The translations under genes and the position numbers were made by a program. A stretch of 64,000 bases of DNA, taken from a bacterium. Its GTDB lineage: Bacteria > Bdellovibrionota > UBA2428. The DNA is taken from assembly GCA_009991595.1 (NCBI GenBank), contig JAACVK010000022.1:1-64000 (forward strand), given 5' to 3'. How positions within the stretch are numbered: position 1 is the stretch's first letter; every line of letters begins with the position of its first letter. The notes beneath the pieces were generated by a model. The model saw only the letters and a list, made by a program, of their open reading frames with translations. It was not told where the DNA came from and did not search any database. This document shows positions 17,495-26,358 of the stretch, piece by piece.

Positions 17495-17977
17495 ATGAGA
17501 GTTCATATACTAATTGCCCTCACAACTGAAAAATGGGTAATGGGTAAAAACAACTCTCTTCCCTGGCATCTTCCCGAAGATTTAAAACGTTTTAAAAGGC
17601 TCACAATGGGCCATCCCATTATTATGGGACGAAAAACTTATGACTCCATTGGAAAGCCGCTCCCTGGGCGAGACAACATTGTTCTCACTCGAGACAAAAA
17701 CTTAAAAATTGATGGATGCACAACATGCACAAGCATCGCAAAAGCCTTTGAACGATGCGAATACAGGAAAGCAGAAAAAGCTTTCATCATCGGCGGCGCC
17801 CAAATCTTAAAAGAAGCTCTGCCCTTGGCCGACGAACTCAATATCACCTGGATTGACAAAGACTTTGATGGCGATGTCTTTTTTCCAAAATGGAATTTCG
17901 ACAAATACAAAAAAAGCTCAGAGCAAATTTGCTCTGAGCCCTTTGATCATCGTTACGTAGATTACGTTAGAGTTTAA
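17495..17977 (+). CDS. folA: Dihydrofolate reductase
   Basis: 160 aa. It reduces dihydrofolate to tetrahydrofolate with NADPH. Family features: ALTTEKWVMGKNNSLPWHLPEDLKRFK with the active-site acidic residue after the PWHLP motif, GHPIIMGRKTYDSIGKPLPGR for NADPH binding, and FIIGGAQIL. It is preceded by a strong AAAGGAG site. Its last codons contain a 24-nt perfect palindrome (encoding part of KKSSEQICSEPF) that acts as a terminator signature for the opposite strand. The stop overlaps the convergent gene stop by 4 nt. Confidence 0.97.
   Translation: MRVHILIALTTEKWVMGKNNSLPWHLPEDLKRFKRLTMGHPIIMGRKTYDSIGKPLPGRDNIVLTRDKNLKIDGCTTCTSIAKAFERCEYRKAEKAFIIGGAQILKEALPLADELNITWIDKDFDGDVFFPKWNFDKYKKSSEQICSEPFDHRYVDYVRV
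17909..17939 (-). terminator. Rho-independent terminator embedded in folA, reading minus strand
   Basis: GCTCAGAGCAAATTTGCTCTGAGC is a perfect 24-nt palindrome (17916-17939). On the minus strand it is followed by seven T (17915-17909), giving a classic intrinsic terminator about 35 nt beyond the stop of the 493-aa gene. On the plus strand no T-tract follows, so it serves the convergent gene. Confidence 0.8.
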
Positions 17978-19455
17978 GCCGCCTGCCTTAAACATCTAAT
18001 CATATCGCTTGCCTCTTCAGCAGAAAAGCCCGCACGCCTCAAAGTATGAGACATTGCCAAATCCACCGCAGCAACATCGTCACCGGCTTGCTCTATGGCA
18101 TTAGCTAAATCTTTTCTTTGAACCTTCAAATCATCTAAACGCTTTTGCGCAGACTCAAGCGGTTGCCCGCCTTGTGCTTTAAATTTTTCAATCTGAGAAG
18201 TAAGAACGGCAATTTCGTCTTCGACGCCTTTATGTAAACTATTTAAAACATCTCGAGCCTTCTTAGGATCAGCTGTCCTGCTTAAAAGTGAGGTTACACC
18301 TTCAAGGGCTTCGTCATCAAAATTAGATAATCTTTTAAGAAGAGCAGAGGGATTCGACCCCAATGATCCAGGATGAGCTGCATCAATTTTTCTCATGCTA
18401 GTATAGGCCTCAATCAACTTTTCACGACTTGCAGGGTTTTCTAATAGAGGATTATTCGACGCCAACCCTCTCAACGAACTATTTTCTTTTCCTACTGCCT
18501 TAATGAAATCATCTGCCTCTTCGGCAGAAAGACGACCCGTCTTCATCATATTTTCAATCGACTCAACCATAGCAGGGCCATGTTTTGCGCCTAGCGCATC
18601 GGCCGAATTGAAAGCTCTGCTTGCAACAGGAGCTACGTCAGAAAGTGCTCGAACAGAATTTGCCGAACTTGCATCTGCAACAGCCTCAAGTGGAGTCCCT
18701 CTTTGTAATCTATTCCTAAACAAAGAAGACAAAAGAAAATCTACTTGGCTATCTCCACTCTCAGGTGGCAGCCTCATGTTACCAGATCCTATGCGGTCCC
18801 AATGAGCCGACCAACCAATCACCTGTGATTGCTGCTCTGGAGAAAGTGAATCAAACACTTTCTGCGCACTGACTGAAGAGTCTTTCACTTTCACATCTCC
18901 AAGATTCTTAATTTGGGTGAGCAAGCCAGTTTTCTCTGCATCGGTCACAGCTACCGCTAACTCTCTTTGAATTTTTGGAAGACTGCTAGCCAAGGCTCTA
19001 TCAGCATCAGCCTTTGACGTTCGTGACAATGCAGTGAGATAATCACCCAAAACTTGAACGGCAGCAGGATGGTCTGGTGCTACTTTCAGTTTGCTAGAGA
19101 TTCGGTTACTAATTAATCTAAACATTTGAGGATCGATGAAATCGGCAAACTTATCTGAGCTAAGAAAAGCGGCAGGCAAATCTGCAACAATTTGTCTTGG
19201 AGAATTTCGAACCATTGAATTCAAGGCAGAAACAACTTCATCATTAGTTTTTAAAGCACGCGCAGCAGCCTCACCGGCTTTTTCTGTTTTTTTAACAGCT
19301 TTAAGGAGAGAGCGTGAGTGAATGCCATCTAATCTTCTAGCAACCCCTTCAAGTAATTCCGTAGTTTGCCGTGTTTGAGAAAAGCTTGCAGCGGACAAAA
19401 AAACTGAAGTTACAGCTATAAAATTTCTAAAGTTAATCAAAGATGTGCTTTCCAT
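17974..19455 (-). CDS. Exported helical protein of unknown function
   Basis: 493 aa with a signal peptide (FIAVTSVFLSAASFS, cleavage likely near residue 27). The mature protein is predicted almost entirely alpha-helical, rich in Ala, Ser, Asp and Lys, with a coiled-coil-like stretch around 410-455 (AVLTSQIEKFKAQ...QKRLDDLKVQRKDLAN). A short motif recurs: GRLSAEEADDFIKAV mid-protein and AGFSAEEASDMIRCL at the C-terminus. A single Cys lies near the end. I recognise no family. A GGGAGAGGGG ribosome site precedes the ATG. The next gene upstream on the same strand is also a large exported protein, so the two may be functionally linked. Confidence 0.78.
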   Translation of the reverse strand: MESTSLINFRNFIAVTSVFLSAASFSQTRQTTELLEGVARRLDGIHSRSLLKAVKKTEKAGEAAARALKTNDEVVSALNSMVRNSPRQIVADLPAAFLSSDKFADFIDPQMFRLISNRISSKLKVAPDHPAAVQVLGDYLTALSRTSKADADRALASSLPKIQRELAVAVTDAEKTGLLTQIKNLGDVKVKDSSVSAQKVFDSLSPEQQSQVIGWSAHWDRIGSGNMRLPPESGDSQVDFLLSSLFRNRLQRGTPLEAVADASSANSVRALSDVAPVASRAFNSADALGAKHGPAMVESIENMMKTGRLSAEEADDFIKAVGKENSSLRGLASNNPLLENPASREKLIEAYTSMRKIDAAHPGSLGSNPSALLKRLSNFDDEALEGVTSLLSRTADPKKARDVLNSLHKGVEDEIAVLTSQIEKFKAQGGQPLESAQKRLDDLKVQRKDLANAIEQAGDDVAAVDLAMSHTLRRAGFSAEEASDMIRCLRQAA

Positions 19456-19497
19456 TTAAAGCATCCCCTCTCCCTCAACGCTAAGCGTTATTAATTC

Positions 19498-19516
19498 ATT
19501 ATAAGCCTTTATCGGC
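19498..19516 (-). promoter_or_regulatory. Candidate promoter region of the 493-aa gene
   Basis: On the minus strand an exact TATAAT lies at 19503-19498 and an exact GCCGATAA, the sigma28-type -10 consensus, at 19516-19509. The matching -35 boxes are poor for both, so which (if either) is used cannot be told from sequence. Confidence 0.4.
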
Positions 19517-19562
19517 AAAAACAAAGGAAATAATGAGCCCTGTTTGACGCAATTTCAGCTAT

Positions 19563-22500
19563 TTATGGATAAACCTGAGAAAAGTAATTTCGAGCCAAAC
19601 CGTCGCGCACCTGTTCTGAGAAGTCCTGCATATAAAGGTTTATGGCCCTAGCGCTTAATGTGTTGGGGCTTTGTTGGGTTGCTAAAAAATCACTTAAATA
19701 GCCAATTCTACTTTGTAAATCCTGAATTTCACTCTCAGCCGTAACTTTTCCCGATTGTTTTAACAGCTGCATCTGAGACAGTAGTCGTGACAAATACTTT
19801 TGAGCAGCCTCATGACTGGTTGTCATCTCGTTCACTGTATCTCGAATCTTCTGAAGCCGAGCAAACTTACCGTTCAAGGCAAGCTCTCCAACGGCTGTGT
19901 TAAACCCCTCATTGGGTTTGACTGCTTTTCTTAACTCTGGGGAACTAGCTCGTTCACTGAAACCCTTGCCTTTTTTCAACTCTCTAACTGAATCTAAAGT
20001 CTTACTCCAGTCGCCTAATGTTTTGATTCGATCGTGTTGAGAAGTCATTTTCCCATATCGACTCGACCCCTTCATGATTAAGGCAGGGTTCTCTTTTGCA
20101 AAAACCATCAACTGCCCAATCAACTCATTGTCCATACTCTTGCCTGTGTGCTCAACCATTTTCACCACATCATCTACAAATTCTTTTGCTCCAGCCTGTA
20201 ACAAATCTTCTATCTCATCCGAGTTTTTTCCAGTCTTTGCAATGATTTCTCGAACGGCCGTAGACCCTCGCCAAGAGTTACGTAAGTTTTTTACCTGCCA
20301 AAGGCGCGCCTCTTCCGCTATTTGTTTAACGTATTCAGTAGGGTTTTCTTTCGCGAAAATCTTCATATCCCCACCTGCGTCTCTCACGCTTCTTGCAAAT
20401 GAACCTCTTCCACGAACAGCATCCCCCAGCTCATTCAACACAGGTTTAGCGGTAGCTGCCATCACCAACCCCATACCTACATTCACAGAACAAGACAAAT
20501 AGGACCCCTCTATTACAGATAGCTGATGAACCCACTCGGCCTCACACATGTTCTCTGGTTTGCCATCGGCCCCAATCTCCATGCCTTCGGTTTGAGCATT
20601 AAGTTTCTCAATACACTCGGGAGCTCCCTGAGTTCCGATGTAGTAACCCGCCCATCCTATATCAGCGACTTGAGTTGCATAGTATCCAGCCAAAGCACGA
20701 GAACGTCCTGCACCAGTTCGAAGACCAGAGGTGATTATGTCCTGACTATAGTTTCCTAATCTCGTAAGCGACTTTACTTCTGCCGACGCCTTCACCAGGG
20801 AACGTAAATTCGCTAGACGCTCAACCTTTGTGCCAGTAGATAGAACTTGCCTTACTTCAGCTGATTTTGAAGCCAAAGAAGCACCCCCCTTTGCCAACTG
20901 ATAAACCAATTTTGCTCCAAGCTTGGTTGCTCCCGCAGCCCCTTTTACCGCTTTAAAGGGCAACTTCGCAGTCCATCCAACAAAATTGACCGCCGATCCA
21001 AGGAGTCTGGGAAGTGTGGCCACTTTTACCCCAGTAGCAAGAGTTCCCAATCCCATGGTTCCTACTGCAATTCCAATATCTATTGCAGTGGTTTTTAAAA
21101 GCAAGTCTGCTTCATCGACCGTTCTGCTATAACCTTCACGACAAGTTGTCGCATTGATGAGGTTAACTGTTTCAAAAGATTTATCGAATTTTTCATCTCC
21201 CCAATACTCGGGAGACATTTTGTCCGGCTGGGGATAACCCTCTTTATCTAATTTCACATTTCCATGACCATCCAATAACATCGGCTGCTGCCTCTCCAAA
21301 AATTGTCTTTGCTCAAATGCAAGCTCGTCAGACTCCGGCGCATGAACCAGAGCCTTCAATATTTTTTTGCGACACTTTTCTTTATTACTATTTTCTTGAA
21401 CGCACTCAGCTGCTTCCATGCACTGATTCAACTCTGAAGTTAAAGCCTCTTTACGAACGGCATAATCTTCTCGCAAATTCATTTTCAATTTTTGGAGAAA
21501 ATCTTCTGACTCAAGGTCCTTGGCCTCTGGCGCTAAATGCACATAACCCTTTAGGGTGCTAAAATCATGTTGAGTGTAGGTCTGCAGTGGTCCGTTGTAA
21601 GTGCCGCGAAACTGAAAGGTTCCGTTCTCTTTCCTCAGTTGTTCGTCAGTATCTCGCCCTTCTCTGAACAAACTCTTAAATAAATCCGTCTTAGAAGAAA
21701 GCGGCAAATCTTTTATGGCTCCCGCCTTAAGAGCATAAGTAGAATCACCCTCCATAGAAAACTCTGACATTTTCATTTCCAAAAACACAGCTTCTGCATC
21801 TTCGCGACTAACACCTTGTTGCATTGCCGCACTAACAAATTCTTTTTGAGCCTCTGGTCCTGTTACATTTCTTAAATAGTCTTCTTCTCCATCAATGGCC
21901 TGCAGAGCGCCTCGCAAATGCTTTGCGTCTTTAGCAACTAAGTCCACACCTTCAGCTTTGCAGGCATTATCTGAGACCAAAGAACTCTTCTTTTCAAAAA
22001 CTCCCGGGAGAACACCACGACGAACGTCAATACCCTCCAAGGGCAGTGCACCGCTATCTTTTATTCGACGGTCTAACATGGCAATTCCCTCAACCGCCTT
22101 GTTTGCGCAAGACTGCAAGCGAGAAACTGTATAATAGTAATCAACCATCAATAGGCGCTTGCTCGTTAGCTGCTCAGGAGTGTCCTTCTCACTCTGTTGC
22201 CAGTCGGGAAAGCAATCCATTAAAAAACTTTCAGATCCAGGAGAGAAACCCGTTAATTCTTGCAGGTGCTTTTCAAACTCAGAATTATCCTTAAATCGAC
22301 TGTTACTGAATTTAGTTTCTTTATCATCATGGCGTCCGACTAAAGCCATACTGCAAGCCTGGTCGGTTCCAGACAACCAATGCTTAGCCCAACCGGCATC
22401 GCCAGGGCGGGCCATGGCAAAACCCTTAGGACAGTGATTTAAAAAACTTCTGCTCTTCTCTCGTGCATTAGCTTCAGAAACAGCCTGTCTTTGAGATTCA

Positions 22501-22634
22501 TGCCATTGATGTAGGGCCTGCCCATAACCGGGACCTATTGCCCAGGAGTTCAAGCTTTGTAGTAAAATTGCATTAATAAAAACAGCAAAGAAGAACCTTT
22601 TCCTCACGAGCATATTTCGACAGTCCTTCTCCAT
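19563..22634 (-). CDS. Large exported protein of unknown function
   Basis: 1023 aa in the track (ATG 22634); ATG 22610 (MLVRKRFFFAVFINAILLQS) is an equally good start that begins directly with the signal peptide. After cleavage near SWA the first 450 residues contain numerous Cys (for example NHCPKGF, DQACSM, CMEAAECVQENSNKEKC), suggesting disulfides in the periplasm. A hydrophobic Gly/Ala-rich region follows around 510-600 (DIGIAVGTMGLGTLATGVKV), then a helical C-terminal third. I recognise no catalytic motif or family. It is on the same strand as the 493-aa protein gene with about 105 nt between, and divergent from motA. Confidence 0.78.
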   Translation of the reverse strand: MEKDCRNMLVRKRFFFAVFINAILLQSLNSWAIGPGYGQALHQWHESQRQAVSEANAREKSRSFLNHCPKGFAMARPGDAGWAKHWLSGTDQACSMALVGRHDDKETKFSNSRFKDNSEFEKHLQELTGFSPGSESFLMDCFPDWQQSEKDTPEQLTSKRLLMVDYYYTVSRLQSCANKAVEGIAMLDRRIKDSGALPLEGIDVRRGVLPGVFEKKSSLVSDNACKAEGVDLVAKDAKHLRGALQAIDGEEDYLRNVTGPEAQKEFVSAAMQQGVSREDAEAVFLEMKMSEFSMEGDSTYALKAGAIKDLPLSSKTDLFKSLFREGRDTDEQLRKENGTFQFRGTYNGPLQTYTQHDFSTLKGYVHLAPEAKDLESEDFLQKLKMNLREDYAVRKEALTSELNQCMEAAECVQENSNKEKCRKKILKALVHAPESDELAFEQRQFLERQQPMLLDGHGNVKLDKEGYPQPDKMSPEYWGDEKFDKSFETVNLINATTCREGYSRTVDEADLLLKTTAIDIGIAVGTMGLGTLATGVKVATLPRLLGSAVNFVGWTAKLPFKAVKGAAGATKLGAKLVYQLAKGGASLASKSAEVRQVLSTGTKVERLANLRSLVKASAEVKSLTRLGNYSQDIITSGLRTGAGRSRALAGYYATQVADIGWAGYYIGTQGAPECIEKLNAQTEGMEIGADGKPENMCEAEWVHQLSVIEGSYLSCSVNVGMGLVMAATAKPVLNELGDAVRGRGSFARSVRDAGGDMKIFAKENPTEYVKQIAEEARLWQVKNLRNSWRGSTAVREIIAKTGKNSDEIEDLLQAGAKEFVDDVVKMVEHTGKSMDNELIGQLMVFAKENPALIMKGSSRYGKMTSQHDRIKTLGDWSKTLDSVRELKKGKGFSERASSPELRKAVKPNEGFNTAVGELALNGKFARLQKIRDTVNEMTTSHEAAQKYLSRLLSQMQLLKQSGKVTAESEIQDLQSRIGYLSDFLATQQSPNTLSARAINLYMQDFSEQVRDGLARNYFSQVYP

Positions 22635-22736
22635 AACCTTAACCTTCAGAATATCAGGTCAACAAATTGACGTTGTTAAAGTTACGTTAAGATTCGGTGA
22701 ATTCGCCCTATAAGTTACAAATTATCAATAGATCTC

Positions 22737-22762
22737 AAGCTTGGCAGAAGCTTGGCCGATAA
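22737..22762 (+). promoter_or_regulatory. Sigma28-like promoter element of motAB
   Basis: GCCGATAA (22755-22762) is identical to the sigma28/FliA -10 consensus. CTCAAGCTT upstream is a partial -35 with a spacer one nt longer than ideal. The element overlaps a direct repeat of AAGCTTGGC with an 11-nt period (22737-22745 and 22748-22756). It ends 9 nt before the motA ATG. Confidence 0.5.
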
Positions 22763-22771
22763 AACTAACGT

Positions 22772-23644
22772 ATGGGAGCAATTGGTTTAATTCTACTCTT
22801 TGTATTCGTTTTCGGCGGATTCGTTCTCGGTGGCGGTGGAAATGCCTTTGGTGTGTTTGCTCACCCTGGTGAATATGTAGTTATCATAGGTGCTGCGCTT
22901 GCCGCTCTTATTATATCCACTCCAATGAAATACATTGGTGGTGTCTTTAAATACGCTATCAAAGCTCTCACCATTAAAGATATTGGTAAAGCTGCCTATC
23001 TAGAAGGTCTCAAATTAATGTATGAACTTTTTCAAGCACAAAAGAAAGAGGGAGTTCAGGCGATTGAGACTCATATTGAAGATCCAGGAAACTCGAAGAT
23101 CTTTACCAACTACCCAGGCGTTCTCGGCAACCATCACTTAATTGAATTTGTTTGTGACTCCATGAGGACTTTCATTTCAGGCGGACCATCCCCCTATGAC
23201 ATGGATGACCTTCTCACCGCTGACTTAGAAGTTATGCACGAAGAAGAACATCACATCCCCGCGACCATTCAAAGCATGGCAGACGCCCTTCCGGCGATCG
23301 GAATTGTGGCCGCGGTTCTTGGGGTAATTGTAACGATGATGAGTATTTCTGCTGGTCCAGAGGTAGTCGGTGGCAAAGTAGCCGCCGCCCTTGTGGGAAC
23401 CTTTCTTGGTATCTTTTTGGGTTACGGAATCGTGGGCCCCATTGCAACCCGATTAAACCATTACTTCGAATCCGAAGGAAATTATTTTAAAATGTTTAAA
23501 TCCGGAATTCTCTCTAATTGTAGAGGGCTTCCACCACAAGTTTCTGTTGAATTTGCACGTAGGGCGATTCCTATTTCAGAACGTCCATCCTTTAAGGAAT
23601 TAGAAGAAGAATTAAAAGACGTAGGCAACAAGAAGGCGGCTTAA
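22772..23644 (+). CDS. motA: Flagellar motor stator protein MotA
   Basis: 290 aa with four membrane segments. It forms the ion-conducting stator with MotB and contacts the flagellar rotor through its cytoplasmic loop. The helix 3 and 4 prolines of the family are present (DALPAIGIVAAVLGVIVTMM and GYGIVGPIATRLN), as is the N-terminal GGFVLGGGGNAFGVFAHPGEYVVIIGAA. motB begins 3 nt after the stop. There is no ribosome-binding site before the ATG. Confidence 0.95.
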   Translation: MGAIGLILLFVFVFGGFVLGGGGNAFGVFAHPGEYVVIIGAALAALIISTPMKYIGGVFKYAIKALTIKDIGKAAYLEGLKLMYELFQAQKKEGVQAIETHIEDPGNSKIFTNYPGVLGNHHLIEFVCDSMRTFISGGPSPYDMDDLLTADLEVMHEEEHHIPATIQSMADALPAIGIVAAVLGVIVTMMSISAGPEVVGGKVAAALVGTFLGIFLGYGIVGPIATRLNHYFESEGNYFKMFKSGILSNCRGLPPQVSVEFARRAIPISERPSFKELEEELKDVGNKKAA

Positions 23645-23647
23645 CTT

Positions 23648-24454
23648 ATGGCTGAAGAAGGAAGCGACGATCAATCAATCGTCATTAAGAAGATCAAAAA
23701 AGCTGGACACGGTCACCATGGTGGCGCGTGGAAAGTTGCCTATGCTGACTTTGTAACAGCGATGATGGCCTTCTTTCTAGTAATGTGGATCGTTGGTATG
23801 AGCGATGCCGACAAGAAGAAAGTTGAAGAATACTTTAACGACCCTTTAAAATATAAGTTTGGTGCGGAAAAAATCTTTCAAGGTCTTTTCTCTGGGCAAG
23901 CTGGCGAACAATTCATGAATCAAGAAAAAAAGGGTGGCGTTGTAGATTCCATCAAACAAGGTGGAGTCTCTCGCGTTCACCTTTTAGCCCAGGACATAGA
24001 AAGTTGGATGACTCCATTCGAGAGCGACATTCTAGACTTCAAAGTCACTCCAGACAGAATTCAATTTGCCCTCACTGCGGAAAGCATGTTCTCACCAGGA
24101 TCAGTCTTATTAAAACCTGAGGCAGAACCCTTGTTGCGACGCATGGCCGAGGTGCTTAAACCTCTAGATGCTCATTTCATGATCGAAGCTCATACGGACG
24201 ACTTGCCAGTCGACAACCCCTCCTACCCGACCAATTGGGAGCTATCAGCAATAAGATCCGCAACCGTGGTTCGATATTTTATTGATGCCCACTATTTCGA
24301 CCCCGCTAAGCTTACGGCCATGTCTGCTGGAGAAACCAAGCCCGTAGCTGATAACAGGACGCCAGCCGGACGAGCCCGCAATCGCCGCATTGATATCTAC
24401 ATCATCCCCCAAGGCAAGACCCATTCAAAAATACGAAGTGCATTAAGTCACTAA
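23648..24454 (+). CDS. motB: Flagellar motor stator protein MotB
   Basis: 268 aa. A Gly/His/Lys-rich cytoplasmic N-terminus is followed by one membrane segment, WKVAYADFVTAMMAFFLVMWIV, whose Asp (YADF) is the conserved ion-binding residue of stators. After the plug/linker comes an OmpA-like peptidoglycan-binding domain (IEAHTDDLPVDN...NWELSAIRSATVVRYF...GRARNRRIDIYI). It anchors the MotA ring to the cell wall. The family does not by itself tell H+ from Na+ use. Confidence 0.95.
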   Translation: MAEEGSDDQSIVIKKIKKAGHGHHGGAWKVAYADFVTAMMAFFLVMWIVGMSDADKKKVEEYFNDPLKYKFGAEKIFQGLFSGQAGEQFMNQEKKGGVVDSIKQGGVSRVHLLAQDIESWMTPFESDILDFKVTPDRIQFALTAESMFSPGSVLLKPEAEPLLRRMAEVLKPLDAHFMIEAHTDDLPVDNPSYPTNWELSAIRSATVVRYFIDAHYFDPAKLTAMSAGETKPVADNRTPAGRARNRRIDIYIIPQGKTHSKIRSALSH

Positions 24455-24484
24455 TTATTCATGTTTCAACTTCCTGAACTTGAT

Positions 24485-24512
24485 TCTAGGCACTGGCCTG
24501 GATGATTTTTTT
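24485..24512 (+). terminator. Rho-independent terminator after motB
   Basis: TCTAGGC-ACTG-GCCTGGA (7-bp stem with one G-T pair, 4-nt loop) is followed by TGA and seven T. It lies 30 nt after the motB stop and ends just before rmuC, separating the two units. Confidence 0.75.
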
Positions 24513-24529
24513 CAATTAGACCATTGTGT

Positions 24530-25732
24530 ATGGTTATGTGGATAAGTTTTATACTTTTAGCCCTAGTGACGGGTGCAATTTGTGGCTTTTTTTTAGCCCG
24601 TTCGAACGCTCAAAAAGACAAGCTCGCCTTTGAACAACTATTAAAACAAGAGTCAGCAGCTACCGCTCGCGCTGAAGAGCTTCAAAAGCGTCTTAGCGAA
24701 CAAAAGGACGTCTTTGAGAAAAACACCAGTGACCTATTTGAAAAGTTTCAAAATCTTTCACATAAAATGCTCGATGAAAATACGGAGAAACTTCGAAAAA
24801 GAAACGAAGACGGACTCGGGACAATATTAAAACCTTTAAAAGAAAAACTTTTTGAATTCGAAAAGAAAGTTCAAAGCACTTACGACAACGAATCCCGAGA
24901 GAGATTTGCTCTTAAAGAAGAAATTAAAAGAATTGCCGAAATCAATCAAAAGATGACGGCTGAAGCCTCTAACTTGACCCGCGCCCTTAAGGGCGACGTC
25001 AAAACTCAGGGAAACTGGGGTGAGATAATCTTAGAAAGAATCCTTATCTCCTCGGGTCTTCGAGAAGGAGAGGAATACATCCTTCAGGGCAAAGAAATGA
25101 AAATCAACAGCGAAGAGGGTCGCTCCCTTCGTCCGGATGCCATCATTAATCTTCCAGACGACAAGCATTTAATTGTTGATAGTAAAGTGTCGCTCGTTGC
25201 CTTTGAACGTTTGAGCAACAGCGACGACCCAAACCAACAGCAGCTTTACATGAAAGAATTTTTCACTTCGGTCGACGCTCACGTCCGCGGTCTTTCCGAT
25301 AAACACTACGCCTCTGCAAGGGGAGTTAACTCCCCTGACTTTGTCTTCTTGTTCATGCCCATTGAAGCCGCTTTTTTAACCTATATCAAAGAGAATAAAG
25401 AGGGCTTCTCAAGAGCATGGGAAAAGAAAATAATGATTGTTGGCCCCTCTACCCTATGGCCCTGCCTGAGAACAGTTTCTTCTCTTTGGAAGAACGAAAG
25501 ACAAAACCAAAATGCTCTTAAGATCGCGCAGCACGCAGGAAGTCTTTACGACAAGTTTGCTAATTTTGTCACAGACCTTGAACGAGTTGGAAAATCTATT
25601 ACCGACGCACAAGGAAATTACGATGCAGCTCTGGCCAAACTAAAAGACGGGAAAGGAAATCTTTTACGACAAACTGAGCGGCTTCGTGATCTAGGCGCAA
25701 AGACAAAAAGAAAACTAGAAATCGAGCCTTAA
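24530..25732 (+). CDS. rmuC: DNA recombination protein RmuC family
   Basis: About 400 aa from ATG 24530 (the track uses TTG 24524). An N-terminal membrane anchor (WISFILLALVTGAICGFFLA) is followed by a long coiled coil (about 30-140) and the RmuC nuclease-like domain with the hallmarks VKTQGNWGEIILERIL, RPDAIINLPDDKHLIVDSKVSL and FLFMPIEAAFL. RmuC limits inversions at short inverted repeats in E. coli, and its domain resembles restriction-endonuclease folds. It ends exactly where the convergent gene ends (TAA then CTA). Confidence 0.92.
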   Translation: MVMWISFILLALVTGAICGFFLARSNAQKDKLAFEQLLKQESAATARAEELQKRLSEQKDVFEKNTSDLFEKFQNLSHKMLDENTEKLRKRNEDGLGTILKPLKEKLFEFEKKVQSTYDNESRERFALKEEIKRIAEINQKMTAEASNLTRALKGDVKTQGNWGEIILERILISSGLREGEEYILQGKEMKINSEEGRSLRPDAIINLPDDKHLIVDSKVSLVAFERLSNSDDPNQQQLYMKEFFTSVDAHVRGLSDKHYASARGVNSPDFVFLFMPIEAAFLTYIKENKEGFSRAWEKKIMIVGPSTLWPCLRTVSSLWKNERQNQNALKIAQHAGSLYDKFANFVTDLERVGKSITDAQGNYDAALAKLKDGKGNLLRQTERLRDLGAKTKRKLEIEP

Positions 25733-26278
25733 CTAGTTTGGGCGACACTCAACCTGAACGCGACCCAAGTAGGTCGCGTGTCGCGCGTCTTTCTTGTGAA
25801 CAAAAACTTCGGCGGCGCCAGCTACTTTTGATCCTCCACCTACAGGAGATGACGTTGACAAGTCTATAATCAATCGCTCCGCTTCTGCAGAAGGATTCTG
25901 TAAATAAAACTGATAGGTATTCAAACTCGCTCCAACCTGACGCTTTCGAACAGAAGAGCCATTTTTTTCGTTAACAATCCAATAGTCTTGTCCACGATTT
26001 ACGCTTTCCCAAAGAATTTCATTTTCTGCCTTTTCAACACCAAATGATTGCTTGGTAGAAACGGACGGACTTGCCCCAATTTCGGAATTGAGTTTAACCT
26101 CGACACCAATCGAATTCAGACCTGTGAGATATTCCTCAGCACTAAACTTAAGCTCGATTTGCGAGGCCGTTGGACCAATGGAAACACACTCAAAATCAGA
26201 TTCGGCATCTGCGAATACAGACAGCGCCAATAACACTGACAACGTAAACAATAAGCACTTGATCCATTCCTTGGACAT
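25733..26278 (-). CDS. Exported protein of unknown function
   Basis: 181 aa with a signal peptide (CLLFTLSVLLALSVFADA). The mature domain looks beta-rich (IELKFSAEEYLTGLNSIGVEVKL, TYQFYLQNPSAEAERLIIDLS) and has two Cys, one near each end (DFECVSIG and VECRPN), likely forming a disulfide. I recognise no family. An 8-bp perfect hairpin (ACGCGACC-CAAGTA-GGTCGCGT, 25758-25779) sits in its last codons and may help end rmuC transcription, though no good T-tract follows. Confidence 0.72.
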   Translation of the reverse strand: MSKEWIKCLLFTLSVLLALSVFADAESDFECVSIGPTASQIELKFSAEEYLTGLNSIGVEVKLNSEIGASPSVSTKQSFGVEKAENEILWESVNRGQDYWIVNEKNGSSVRKRQVGASLNTYQFYLQNPSAEAERLIIDLSTSSPVGGGSKVAGAAEVFVHKKDARHATYLGRVQVECRPN

Positions 26279-26358
26279 GGCCCCCTTCTAGCACACTGCA
26301 TTAAAATCTGCCAAATTACTTTGTTTATAACCTCTCTAGGGGCCTCTATAGTGTGTAA

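Noticed and set aside
19456-19464. Two-codon ORF (ATG CTT TAA) directly before the 493-aa gene start
   Set aside because: Its ATG lies directly against the GGGG of the ribosome site, too close to be used; the spacing fits the main ATG.
25758-25779. Hairpin ACGCGACC/GGTCGCGT as the rmuC terminator
   Set aside because: The stem is perfect but no T-tract follows on the plus strand; kept only as a remark under the gene.
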